From assembly GCA_023386865.1 (NCBI GenBank), contig JAEWIV010000499.1, positions 1 to 7,228 on the forward strand: 7,228 nt of DNA. Direction: 5' to 3'. The stretch's first letter is position 1. The number at the start of each line of letters is the position of its first letter. A model generated the notes under the pieces. That model worked only from the letters and a program-made list of their open reading frames with translations, had not been told where the DNA came from and ran no database searches. Positions 1 to 6,415 of this stretch are shown one piece after another. The DNA is from Pseudomonadota bacterium. GTDB lineage: Bacteria; Pseudomonadota; Alphaproteobacteria; Reyranellales; Reyranellaceae. The position numbers and the translations under genes were made by a program.

Positions 1-590
1 GAGCTTGGTAGGCCGGGCTTCCATTCGCCGATCACTCGGAGCTCGGCAAGAATGAGTTCCTTTGCAACCATCATCAGTTCATTACGGCGTCTTGAATACT
101 CTTGGTCGGTGATGATGTTGTTCATGAGGTCCTGGCAAAGCGAATGGAGACCATCCCGATACAGCTGCAGTCCTTGGCTGCGATGCAACAAGGGCGCTAT
201 TGCCGTTGAGGCGGCAGACATGGCAGCGGCATTGGCCCCAACCTGTCCTTTTACAGTGCTGCTTCCGCCGACAGATACGTCGTGGCTTGCCTGCTTGGCA
301 GCTTCAACCGCGTAGACCCGGGCAAAAGCCTCACCAACGTCTGGAGGTGGCTCCGCACAAACAACCCCGGCCTTCCCGCTGGCCGAATTCTTCAACCGCA
401 TCATGATCGTGCGTCTACTGGCAGTCGTCGAGAGAACTCCTAACTCCGACGTGCCCGTCGCGCCAGTTTGAATGTAGTCCTCTATAACCGGATCAGATTC
501 CCGTGAAGTGAAGAGTCCCCATCCACAGCCTTGAAGCACAACGGCATATGTAATCATCGCGCCTGCGAGTGCACCGCGCTTGAAGTCCAT
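1..590 (-). CDS. Uncharacterised lipoprotein with CAEPPPD motif (3' end outside window)
   Basis: The frame is open from the ATG at 590-588 to the window edge (196 codons, no stop), so the C-terminus is missing. The N-terminus is a lipoprotein signal: MDFKR, a hydrophobic stretch, then the lipobox LQGC with Cys22 as the likely lipidated residue. Other landmarks are VVCAEPPPDVGEAFA (about 76-90), a Gly/Ala/Ser-rich middle (105-130), and a predicted helical C-terminal part with LQLYRDGLHSLCQDLMNN and an EYSRRRNELMM stretch (about 141-174). From memory, this combination (C-A-E-P-x-P-D, then a helix of the form QxLQLxRDGxxxLC) recurs in uncharacterised proteobacterial secreted proteins; no function is known to me. 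GGGAGG (complement of 597-602) lies six bases before this start. A second in-frame ATG at 638-636 has AGGAGGT (complement of 643-649) before it and would add 16 residues. The start at 590 is preferred because it gives a normal-length signal peptide. Confidence 0.8.
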   Translation of the reverse strand, partial: MDFKRGALAGAMITYAVVLQGCGWGLFTSRESDPVIEDYIQTGATGTSELGVLSTTASRRTIMMRLKNSASGKAGVVCAEPPPDVGEAFARVYAVEAAKQASHDVSVGGSSTVKGQVGANAAAMSAASTAIAPLLHRSQGLQLYRDGLHSLCQDLMNNIITDQEYSRRRNELMMVAKELILAELRVIGEWKPGLPS

Positions 591-665
591 TTGCTGCCTC
601 CCTGGCCAACGCGAAGTCACTGCACGAAACAATTGCATCTCTACCTCCTGGGAATCGGTGAACAA

Positions 666-679
666 GCGTCGATCGACGC
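666..679. promoter_or_regulatory. 14-base perfect palindrome upstream of the lipoprotein gene
   Basis: GCGTCGATCGACGC is self-complementary over all 14 bases and lies 76 bases before the 590 start of the minus-strand lipoprotein gene (28 bases before the alternative start at 638). It could be an operator for a dimeric regulator. In GC-rich DNA such a palindrome can arise by chance, so the role is inference. Confidence 0.25.
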
Positions 680-898
680 GTCACCGTTGTATTGACGGTT
701 GTTTTCGCGCTCATCCGTCACATGATGGACAAGTGTTTGATACACTGGCCAGGTCTCATGCCGTGGTAGTGCCCGGGTGTGTTCCTGACCTAACATGCCG
801 TCTCGGCGTATTCGGTTGAAAACGTTAGGTGGTCGTTTGCTGTCTTGGACGAACGCCGAGCTTAGCTCGACACCAGAGGCCGCTCGTATGTGGGTCTC

Positions 899-914
899 CT
901 TCAGCTGACTGAAG
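899..914. promoter_or_regulatory. Inverted repeat with CTTCAG half-sites
   Basis: CTTCAG and CTGAAG are separated by CTGA. With the preceding base, the left half is CCTTCAG, the same heptamer that begins at 971 inside the 18-base palindrome and at 1039 just before the regulator start. The shared half-site suggests related binding sites for one protein, possibly the adjacent LuxR-type regulator. Confidence 0.3.
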
Positions 915-968
915 CTGATGAAGTTTCAAAGCGACGGGACTTCTTGTTTGCTCAACGCACTTCTGGTT

Positions 969-986
969 ATCCTTCAGGTGAAGGAT
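969..986. promoter_or_regulatory. 18-base perfect palindrome, candidate operator of the LuxR-type regulator
   Basis: ATCCTTCAGGTGAAGGAT has two perfect 8-base arms around a GG centre and is 69 bases before the ATG at 1056. Its size and arm/centre architecture resemble LuxR-family operators such as the 18-base tra box of TraR, although the sequence differs. It sits just upstream of where a -35 element would fall if TAATAT at 1014-1019 is the -10. This would suit an activator or autoregulatory site, but binding is inferred. Confidence 0.45.
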
Positions 987-1055
987 GACTGCGGCACGCA
1001 ACTTGGCGTTGTCTAATATAGCGAGCTGCTCCTATGATCCTTCAGGGGGCACATC

Positions 1056-2231
1056 ATGGTCATGCTTGGCGGCTCTACACGCACACTTGGCAAGATCCTG
1101 CCGTTGCAGCAGTTGCCCCCAAAGGAAATCATGGATCTTCTCGGCGAACTGTACGAAACACTCCTCCGCCAAGACCGATGGCCGGAAGTCCTGACACACA
1201 TGGCCGACATGTTCGAGGCGGCCGATGCGGCGTTCCTTGAATGGAACGAGGATTTCTCGGTGGTCCGGTACTTTATCAGCAGCGGGCGAGCGCACACCCC
1301 GGAAGCCGAATCGCTATTTCGCAATCACTACGCACTGATCGATCCAGCGCTGGCGTTAGGACGGGCAGCTCCAGTCGGCGCCGCCGCCAACTGCATCGAC
1401 GTCTTTAAGCCGGAATTCGTCGAGCAGAACGAATACTATCGTGGCTTCCTGCTGCCGCGCAACCTTCGCTATCGCATTGCCATCAAAATGCGCGGTGCGC
1501 CGGACAGCGCGGCCTTCCTGTTTTTCTACCGGCGCGCCGACCAGGGGCCATTTGGCCTCGAACATATGCGACTTCTCAGCTATCTGGATTCGCACCTAAG
1601 GCGGCTGGCCCAGCTGCACGCAGAGCTGCACAAGTTGCGCGCCAACAGGCAGGAGGTCGCCGACATCCTAGACCGACAACCGACGGCGTTCATCACCGTC
1701 GACCGGCAAGCGCGCGTTCGGACGGTCAACCGGCTCGCCAGCCGGTTGCTGCTCGAACACGACGGGCTGTCCCTGTCGAACGGCTTCATCGAGACAATAG
1801 GTCTGGATATCACACGACAGCTGCGCTTGCTCGTCACTTTGGCATGTGCGCCAGCGCCTGCCGGGCGCGAGAACTCCATCCGGCTCCCGCGTCGGGACGA
1901 CAAGAGCGGCCTCGTCTGCATCGTCTCGCCCGGCAAGGCCGGCATTGACAGCCCTCCCTACGCCATTTTGGCAATTGCCGACCCGCTCATCTCGCCGCCG
2001 ATGACCGGCCGCCACCTGATCGACCTCTACGGCCTGACCTCCGCGGAGGCGCGGCTGGCGTGCGACCTGGTCGACGGCAAGAGCGTCGAGACGATTGCTA
2101 TGGAGCGTGCCGTGGCCGTCAGCACGGTAAGGACCCAGCTCTCCGCTACGCTCAAGAAATGCGGGGTCGAGCGCCAGGTCGACCTGGTGCGGCTGCTCTG
2201 TCACCTGCCTGCCCTCGGCCGATCGGCATGA
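1056..2231 (+). CDS. LuxR-family transcriptional regulator with GAF-like and PAS-like sensor regions
   Basis: The 391-residue protein ends in a LuxR/GerE-type helix-turn-helix (about 320-385): LTSAEARLACDLVDGKSVET, then VSTVRTQLSATLKKCGV and the closing QVDLVRLL helix. The N-terminal part (about 26-185) begins DLLGELYETLLRQDRWPEVL, typical of proteobacterial LuxR-type regulators whose sensor resembles a GAF fold. A helical linker (175-205) leads to a PAS-like segment (DILDRQPTAFITVDRQARVR, about 203-222, extending to about 315). No phosphoacceptor receiver domain or recognisable acyl-homoserine-lactone-binding domain is seen, so the ligand is unknown. The start at 1056 follows CAGGGGGC at a suitable distance. 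Met26 (1131), preceded by AAAGGAAATC, is a credible alternative that starts exactly where family similarity begins. Palindromes upstream suggest autoregulation. The gene converges on the HIT-family gene. Confidence 0.85.
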   Translation: MVMLGGSTRTLGKILPLQQLPPKEIMDLLGELYETLLRQDRWPEVLTHMADMFEAADAAFLEWNEDFSVVRYFISSGRAHTPEAESLFRNHYALIDPALALGRAAPVGAAANCIDVFKPEFVEQNEYYRGFLLPRNLRYRIAIKMRGAPDSAAFLFFYRRADQGPFGLEHMRLLSYLDSHLRRLAQLHAELHKLRANRQEVADILDRQPTAFITVDRQARVRTVNRLASRLLLEHDGLSLSNGFIETIGLDITRQLRLLVTLACAPAPAGRENSIRLPRRDDKSGLVCIVSPGKAGIDSPPYAILAIADPLISPPMTGRHLIDLYGLTSAEARLACDLVDGKSVETIAMERAVAVSTVRTQLSATLKKCGVERQVDLVRLLCHLPALGRSA

Positions 2232-2245
2232 CGGCTGGTGCCGGG

Positions 2246-2692
2246 CTAGGCAATTTCCGACAGGGCCGACTGCAGCCGCGCAACGACGTCGGCGACGGTG
2301 GCGGCGTCACGAACCGGACGCACGAACCACCATGGGTAATAGAACCACACCGGCTTGGTGCGCAGCAGCCGCGGCTCCCAGGCGTAGCGCGGGAAGACGT
2401 GAGCATGCAGTGCGGGTTCGCTGTTTCCCAGGATCTCGTAGTTCAACCGCTGCGGCTGGAAGGCCCGCATCACCGCATCGCCGACGGTCGCCATGTCCAT
2501 CAGGAAACGCTGACGCGCGGCCGTTGCCAGATCGTTGAGATCGCTCACCACGGGATCAGGCAACAGCAGGCAGTAGCCGGGCAGGTTCTGGCGTTCGCCC
2601 GCGACTACCCAGCCGGACTCGAGGCGGCCGGCGACATTCGGATTGGTGCCGGCGCGCGCGGCATCGACCCATTCATGTATCAGCGTGCGCAT
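2246..2692 (-). CDS. HIT-superfamily protein with an incomplete histidine triad
   Basis: The 148-residue protein has HIT-superfamily features: GWVVAGERQNLPGYCLLLPD (about 27-46), equivalent to the beta strands before the active site, an LNYEILGN strand, and the signature PALHAHVFPRY (about 92-102). HIT enzymes hydrolyse or transfer nucleoside phosphates (for example Ap4A or nucleoside phosphoramidates) using an H-x-H-x-H triad. Aligned with the usual HxHxHxxPRY form, the first His is Ala here. The middle His, the usual nucleophile, and the third His are kept. Activity is therefore possible but uncertain. The C-terminal tail continues with an aromatic WFYYPWWFVRP segment. The ATG at 2692 lacks a clear Shine-Dalgarno sequence, and no in-frame start lies just upstream. 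The gene is divergent from the SGNH lipoprotein gene, with 46 bases between, and convergent with the regulator gene. Confidence 0.85.
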   Translation of the reverse strand: MRTLIHEWVDAARAGTNPNVAGRLESGWVVAGERQNLPGYCLLLPDPVVSDLNDLATAARQRFLMDMATVGDAVMRAFQPQRLNYEILGNSEPALHAHVFPRYAWEPRLLRTKPVWFYYPWWFVRPVRDAATVADVVARLQSALSEIA

Positions 2693-2738
2693 CGCGGCGC
2701 GGGATAGTGGAGCAACAAGGTTCGGGGGCCAAGTAGAA
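2693..2738. promoter_or_regulatory. Short divergent intergenic region
   Basis: Only 46 bases separate the divergent HIT-family start (2692) and the lipoprotein start (2739). Any promoters for the two genes must overlap here or lie inside the opposing coding sequences. No convincing -35/-10 pair is visible. A GGGGG run at 2724-2728 is too far from the ATG at 2739 to be a good ribosome binding site. Confidence 0.35.
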
Positions 2739-4793
2739 ATGAAAGGAACACGACGCTATGCAGGGGTAGCAGTCTGCCTCGCCATCACGACGATCATCGC
2801 AAGCTGCGGCAGCAACGCGCCTATGGACGCCAGGCGCCAGATCGACGACTTCCCCCGCATAGCCAAACCCGATGCACGGCTAGCGCCGGTGGCCGCCAAA
2901 ACCTTCGGCGACATGTGCACAAACGAAGAGTTGGCCAAGCTGAAGCGCGAGCCCAAACCGGAAATGATGGCGATCGGCGGCAGCGTCTTCAACGGCGTGA
3001 GCTCGATGCAGATCAACTGGTGGCTCTCTGAGTGGAGCCCGCCCGCCCAGGTTTGGCGCGCCCTGACGGGCGGCGCGACCGAGGATACGATGCCTGATTC
3101 CTTTCGCGTGCCCCGCTATCCCGACCACGGCCTCGATCCCTACGGCAAGTTCACCAATGGAACGCCACACTTCCGGCTCGGCCTCGATCTCGAGACGATA
3201 GATGTCGCCCTGATCGAGACGGCGTTTCGCCGGCAAGGCTGGGTCATGAGTGATTTCGCCCGATACCGCGCGACCGACGGCAGGAAGTTCAACGACAATA
3301 TCTCATTCGGCGGTGCGGCGGTGGAGGACCTGCTCTATGGCACTGCCGCCGACTATCGTGCACGCCTCAAGGCAGTTCGGCGCATCGACAAGTTCGGCCC
3401 CGATGCCGACAAGTTCTGGGCCGACGGGGCGCAACCACGGACCTACACCGACATCCGCGAACACGCCAAGCGTGTCAACGGCCTGACCGACATTGCCAAG
3501 ACCGCAGGCCCGCTCAAGACAATCTTTTTCGCTGAAAATTCGAGCTTCGTGCTCAATCCGAGCGGGAATCCCTGCATCGAACAAATGACACCGCTGGACC
3601 AGGTCCTGTTCCGCCAGCCGCAGCGGCTCCTGGTCGGGGTGGGCTCCAACAGCGGGCTGTTCACCTTCCTGTACGCTGGTCGCCCGGTGGACCGAGTCTG
3701 CGGTGATGTGAGTTTCACCTATGGAAACGTCGTGCAGGAGCAGAAGCGCTACGTTTCGATCCAGCAATCGAGCAAGAACGAATTCCTGGCCGATATGAAG
3801 ACCCTGCTCGACAAGCTCGCCGAGCATGGAACGGGCATCAAGACCATCTACGTCATGGGTCAACTGCGGCCGCGCATGGTCGCCAACGTCAAGCCAACGT
3901 CCTCGGACCAGGGAAAGCTGGGTGTCGACGCCACATACCCGCCCAACCAGGTCAAGCACGATCCATCGACGTACCACGACCAGTACTTTCTCGACTTCGC
4001 ACCGGAAGGAAGCGGTCGATGGCTGTCCGGCGAGGAGCTCAAGGCGGCCGACGACCTGAACGACGAGGTCAACAACGCGCTTGAGCAGTTGGTCAAGTCG
4101 TACGATGCGCGAGGCGGCAGGCAACGCTTTGTCTTCGTCGACCTCAAGCCGCTCGAGCGGTACGACGTCAGGCACGTCGCCGACCGCGACGTTCTCGACT
4201 CGCAACCCGGCGTCAATCCGGTCGACCAGACTGACGCGAGAAAGAAACGCCCCGGGCAGAAAGGCGCGCTGGGCGAGCAGATCGTGGTGACCGATCAGCA
4301 TCTGCAGGGTCTTGGCCCCAGGCAGGTGACGCTCGACAACAGGGTGCTCGCCTTCTCGCGCGAGGAGGAATGGATAGAGCAGCAGGGCAAGAAGAAGCCG
4401 ATCGGCCAACGCATCGTCCGCGGCGGCATATTCAGCGTCGACAACCTGCATCCGACCGTCGTGGGCTATGCCCTGCTGGCGCAGCGGCTGCTCTACACGA
4501 TCGTGAACACCGAGAAAAACATCCAGCTCGCCGATGGCGCCTACGATTCGATTTCTCCCCAAAAGGCCTACGCGCGCTCGTTCTGGCGGATGGAAGGCGG
4601 CCAGGAAGTCAGCAACCACGGCAACGTCCTGCGCCGCCGCGATAGAGGCCTGGTGGCGCGTGAGCAGTTGTTCAGACGCTATTCGACCTGGGCGCTTCCA
4701 CGGGCGGCGGCCTCGATTGCTGGCGCAAATCGGGAGACCTGCGATGAGACGCCCCGCCCCCTTGCTCGGACGCCGCTCGGTGTTGCTGGGTAG
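2739..4793 (+). CDS. Large SGNH/GDSL-type hydrolase lipoprotein
   Basis: The 684-residue product starts with MKGTRRYAGVAVCLAITTII and a lipobox ending IASC, placing the lipidated Cys at 23. The 2739 start is chosen because it fits this signal peptide; the open frame extends 32 codons further upstream. SGNH hydrolase blocks appear in order: block I IGGSVFNGVSS (Ser82), block II NISFGGAAVEDLLYG (Gly191/192), block III GVGSNSGLFTFL (Asn304), and block V VDNLHPTVVGYALLA (Asp568, His571). These give the Ser, Gly, Asn and Asp/His elements of the family, which hydrolyses ester or acyl bonds. The usual GDS of block I is GGS here. The protein is longer than typical family members (roughly 200-450 residues), with long inserts between blocks, especially 310-565. 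A charged, low-complexity-like tail follows about residue 620. It overlaps the downstream protease gene by 50 bases, suggesting coupled expression. Its substrate is unknown. Confidence 0.8.
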   Translation: MKGTRRYAGVAVCLAITTIIASCGSNAPMDARRQIDDFPRIAKPDARLAPVAAKTFGDMCTNEELAKLKREPKPEMMAIGGSVFNGVSSMQINWWLSEWSPPAQVWRALTGGATEDTMPDSFRVPRYPDHGLDPYGKFTNGTPHFRLGLDLETIDVALIETAFRRQGWVMSDFARYRATDGRKFNDNISFGGAAVEDLLYGTAADYRARLKAVRRIDKFGPDADKFWADGAQPRTYTDIREHAKRVNGLTDIAKTAGPLKTIFFAENSSFVLNPSGNPCIEQMTPLDQVLFRQPQRLLVGVGSNSGLFTFLYAGRPVDRVCGDVSFTYGNVVQEQKRYVSIQQSSKNEFLADMKTLLDKLAEHGTGIKTIYVMGQLRPRMVANVKPTSSDQGKLGVDATYPPNQVKHDPSTYHDQYFLDFAPEGSGRWLSGEELKAADDLNDEVNNALEQLVKSYDARGGRQRFVFVDLKPLERYDVRHVADRDVLDSQPGVNPVDQTDARKKRPGQKGALGEQIVVTDQHLQGLGPRQVTLDNRVLAFSREEEWIEQQGKKKPIGQRIVRGGIFSVDNLHPTVVGYALLAQRLLYTIVNTEKNIQLADGAYDSISPQKAYARSFWRMEGGQEVSNHGNVLRRRDRGLVAREQLFRRYSTWALPRAAASIAGANRETCDETPRPLARTPLGVAG

Positions 4794-6033
4794 TGCAGCC
4801 ATGACCGCGGCCGCCGCATCGGGTTGCAGCTCCTACAACACGGTCAGCGATCGCCAGTACGGCGCGTGCAGGTTCGACGCGGAATACCTGGTGGCGGGCA
4901 GCCAGGAGAATTGCTGGCCGGCCACCGGTACGCCGACCGACCTCGCTTGGCACCTGCGCAAGATGAACGTACCGCAAGCCTGGGCCTGGTCGAAGGACAA
5001 AGGAAGAGCCAGCCGCGGCGAAGGCATCGTCATCGGTCATGTCGACACCGGTGTAGCGGAGCACGAGGCATTCAAGGCAGGCGGTATCCTTTGGGAACGT
5101 GGCTACGATTTCATAGAGAAGGTCCATGGTGGCTACGATCCACTGATCAACCATATCGAGTATTTGGAACAGATCGGCCATGGCACGGCGACGGCATCCG
5201 TCATCGTGAGCCGTGGCGAGGTCGAGGAATGGACCCCCGGCAAGGGGAAGTACAGGAAGGACAACGCGCCGCCGGAGACGGAGGAGGAGAAGACGAAGAG
5301 GGAGAAGAAGGACGCGGAATACAGCAACGACACACCGGCGGTCTGTCATGGCACCGGCAAGCCCGGCCGCATCACCGGCGTGTCGCCCGCCGCCAACCTC
5401 ATCCCTGCGCGCGCCTTCCGACTGGCGGCGACGCGCAATCTCGGCATCGTCACCGAAGCCGTGAACTACCTCGTCGATCAGAGGGTCGACGTGATCACCA
5501 TGGCATTGGGTTGGGTATTCCCCGACCACGGACTTACGGCAGCCATCCAGAGGGCGGTCAAGGCAAACATCCTAGTGCTGGCGGCTGCCGGCAATTTCGT
5601 GCCGTGGGTGGTCTTTCCCGCCAATGGCGGCGATGCGATCGCAGTGGCTGGGCTTGGTCCCGACGACAAGCCGTGGTGCGGCGGCGCGACAGGCAGCGCC
5701 GTCATGGTCAGCGCATACGGCGATAAGGTCTGGCGCGCCTACCGCGACGAGAAGAGCAATCGGCAGGACGTCATCAGTCCGCGCTTCGGGACATCGTTCG
5801 CCGTCTCGATGACCGCAGGCGTTGCGGCTCTATGGCTGGCCCACTATGGCCGTGACCGGCTGATCGCCGATGCCGAGAGGTTGCGTTATCCCACCCTGCA
5901 GAGCGCCTTTCGCGAAGCCCTTCGACACAGGTCCCGCAAGCCCGACAACTGGAAGAAGTACAACGGCGCACTCGGCTTTGGCATCGTCGACGCGTTGGCG
6001 CTGGTCAAGGAGGAGAAGCCGTTGGCCTTCTAA
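4744..6033 (+). CDS. Subtilisin-family (S8) serine protease, predicted lipoprotein
   Basis: The 429-residue protein has the full subtilase catalytic set: Asp101 in VIGHVDTGV, His146 in QIGHGTATAS, oxyanion Asn284 in AAAGNF, and Ser351 in GTSFAVSMTAGVAALW. The N-terminus MRRPAPLLGRRSVLLGSAAM has a twin-arginine-like RRSVLLG, and ASGC places a lipobox Cys at 28, so it is probably exported, perhaps by Tat, and membrane anchored. Residues about 160-196 form a charged insert rich in Glu and Lys (EEEKTKREKKD) after the catalytic His. The ATG at 4744 is chosen because GGGAGA lies about seven bases upstream and it gives this signal; the frame stays open further upstream. It overlaps the end of the SGNH lipoprotein gene by 50 bases. 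Its TAA falls inside the left copy of the 24-base serA-tail repeat, so the last residues may reflect a junction. Substrate unknown; processing of the partner or of envelope proteins is only a guess. Confidence 0.9.
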   Translation: MRRPAPLLGRRSVLLGSAAMTAAAASGCSSYNTVSDRQYGACRFDAEYLVAGSQENCWPATGTPTDLAWHLRKMNVPQAWAWSKDKGRASRGEGIVIGHVDTGVAEHEAFKAGGILWERGYDFIEKVHGGYDPLINHIEYLEQIGHGTATASVIVSRGEVEEWTPGKGKYRKDNAPPETEEEKTKREKKDAEYSNDTPAVCHGTGKPGRITGVSPAANLIPARAFRLAATRNLGIVTEAVNYLVDQRVDVITMALGWVFPDHGLTAAIQRAVKANILVLAAAGNFVPWVVFPANGGDAIAVAGLGPDDKPWCGGATGSAVMVSAYGDKVWRAYRDEKSNRQDVISPRFGTSFAVSMTAGVAALWLAHYGRDRLIADAERLRYPTLQSAFREALRHRSRKPDNWKKYNGALGFGIVDALALVKEEKPLAF

Positions 6034-6052
6034 AAGCTCAGCAGCTTCGCCT
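6029..6052. repeat. Left copy of a 24-base direct repeat of the serA 3' end
   Basis: All 24 bases match 7097-7120 exactly, and the match ends at both borders. On the minus strand it spells the end of serA: codons for AKLLSF and the TAG stop. It overlaps the protease stop codon and the end of the cysteine synthase remnant. A copy of a gene's 3' end away from that gene is typical of an attachment site left by site-specific integration. Confidence 0.85.
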
Positions 6053-6195
6053 TCCCGGCCCGGTCCTTCATGCATTGGCCAGGGTTCGTGAACTCGCACT
6101 TGCCGAGGATGGGGCTTCCGGTCTCCTCGTAGGCAGCAGGGCGTGATCAGCGGCGCGTTGGCAACGGCCGCGACGACGTCTGCATAGGCTTGCAC
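6030..6195 (-). pseudogene. Cysteine synthase N-terminal remnant, frameshifted and joined to a serA tail
   Basis: Reading leftward from a GTG at 6195, the frame gives QAYADVVAAVANAPLI, matching the N-terminus of alphaproteobacterial O-acetylserine sulfhydrylases (usual form: YADxLxxIGNTPLI). Near 6135-6147 the match moves to another frame, PAAYEETGSPILGKCEF, continuing TNPGQCMKDRAGKA. This corresponds to the conserved (E/A)TGxxILGKxEFxNPGxSxKDRA segment, whose KDR lysine binds PLP. One indel explains the shift. The reading then runs in frame into AKLLSF and TAG, identical to the end of serA. Only about 50-55 residues of the roughly 320-residue enzyme remain, so it cannot work. It converges on the protease gene, sharing the stop region. 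The IGN-to-VAN and PGxS-to-PGQC changes suggest decay. Confidence 0.7.
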
Positions 6196-6415
6196 GAGAT
6201 CACGATATCAGGTCCGACGCTGGCAGCTCGGTGCCCTTTTTGCTTCGGATTCCCTCGCAGATAGGATTGTTCTCGCGCGCCACCCGACACCGAATGTTCA
6301 CTACCCGTTGTAGTTGTACAGCTGTCTGGATAGTCTGGATGGGCATAGTGGGGGGATGTACCAATGACTGACAAACGCACGCCTCGAAGTCGCCGTAGCG
6401 GCAAGTATTAGAGCA
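6196..6415. other. Non-coding stretch upstream of the membrane protein gene
   Basis: No convincing gene is seen in these 220 bases. Two adjacent short tandem duplications occur: GTTGTA twice at 6307-6318 and GTCTGGAT twice at 6324-6331 and 6333-6340. A six-base G run lies at 6350-6355. A 15-codon frame starting at 6364 (MTDKRTPRSRRSGKY) is probably not a separate gene. The downstream membrane protein frame remains open back to a TGA at 6365-6367. Confidence 0.5.
6307..6340. repeat. Two short tandem duplications
   Basis: GTTGTA occurs twice back to back (6307-6318). GTCTGGAT then occurs twice with a nine-base period (6324-6331, 6333-6340). They lie about 20-110 bases before the likely starts of the membrane protein gene and could be direct-repeat regulator sites or replication slippage. 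Confidence 0.4.

Larger units (their letters stand above)
591..1055. other. Non-coding region between divergent genes
   Basis: This 465-base stretch separates the divergent lipoprotein and LuxR-type regulator genes, so it must hold both promoters. Short frames exist here, but none has coding-like composition together with a ribosome binding site, except the possible 16-codon extension of the lipoprotein gene up to 638. It is rich in short inverted repeats (666-679, 899-914 and 969-986 are listed separately). A possible -10 element, TAATAT, lies at 1014-1019, but no convincing -35 element is found at the right distance, so promoter placement is tentative. Confidence 0.6.

Noticed and set aside
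580..819. 79-codon plus-strand frame in the left intergenic region
   Set aside because: It has no ribosome binding site, no recognisable domain, and overlaps the start of the minus-strand lipoprotein gene.
788..830. ACCTAAC and GTTAGGT pair resembling the outer boxes of an integron attC site
   Set aside because: The boxes fit RYYYAAC/GTTRRRY, but the 29-base interior lacks the inner L'' and L' pairing, the element is shorter than usual attC sites, and a 7-base inverted repeat at this spacing is expected by chance in such a region.
2060..2707. 215-codon plus-strand frame over the HIT-family gene
   Set aside because: The minus strand encodes a clear HIT signature over the same bases; the plus-strand product has biased composition and no ribosome binding site.
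3303..4802. 499-codon open frame on the minus strand
   Set aside because: It lies antisense to the SGNH hydrolase gene, shows no recognisable domain, and is a typical long shadow frame in GC-rich DNA.
4672..5529. 285-codon minus-strand frame within the protease gene
   Set aside because: The plus strand carries the full subtilase catalytic motifs; this is a shadow frame.
6222..6241. GGCA/TGCC stem followed by five T residues, as a terminator
   Set aside because: The stem is only four base pairs, the loop is six bases, and it is nearly 190 bases past the protease stop.
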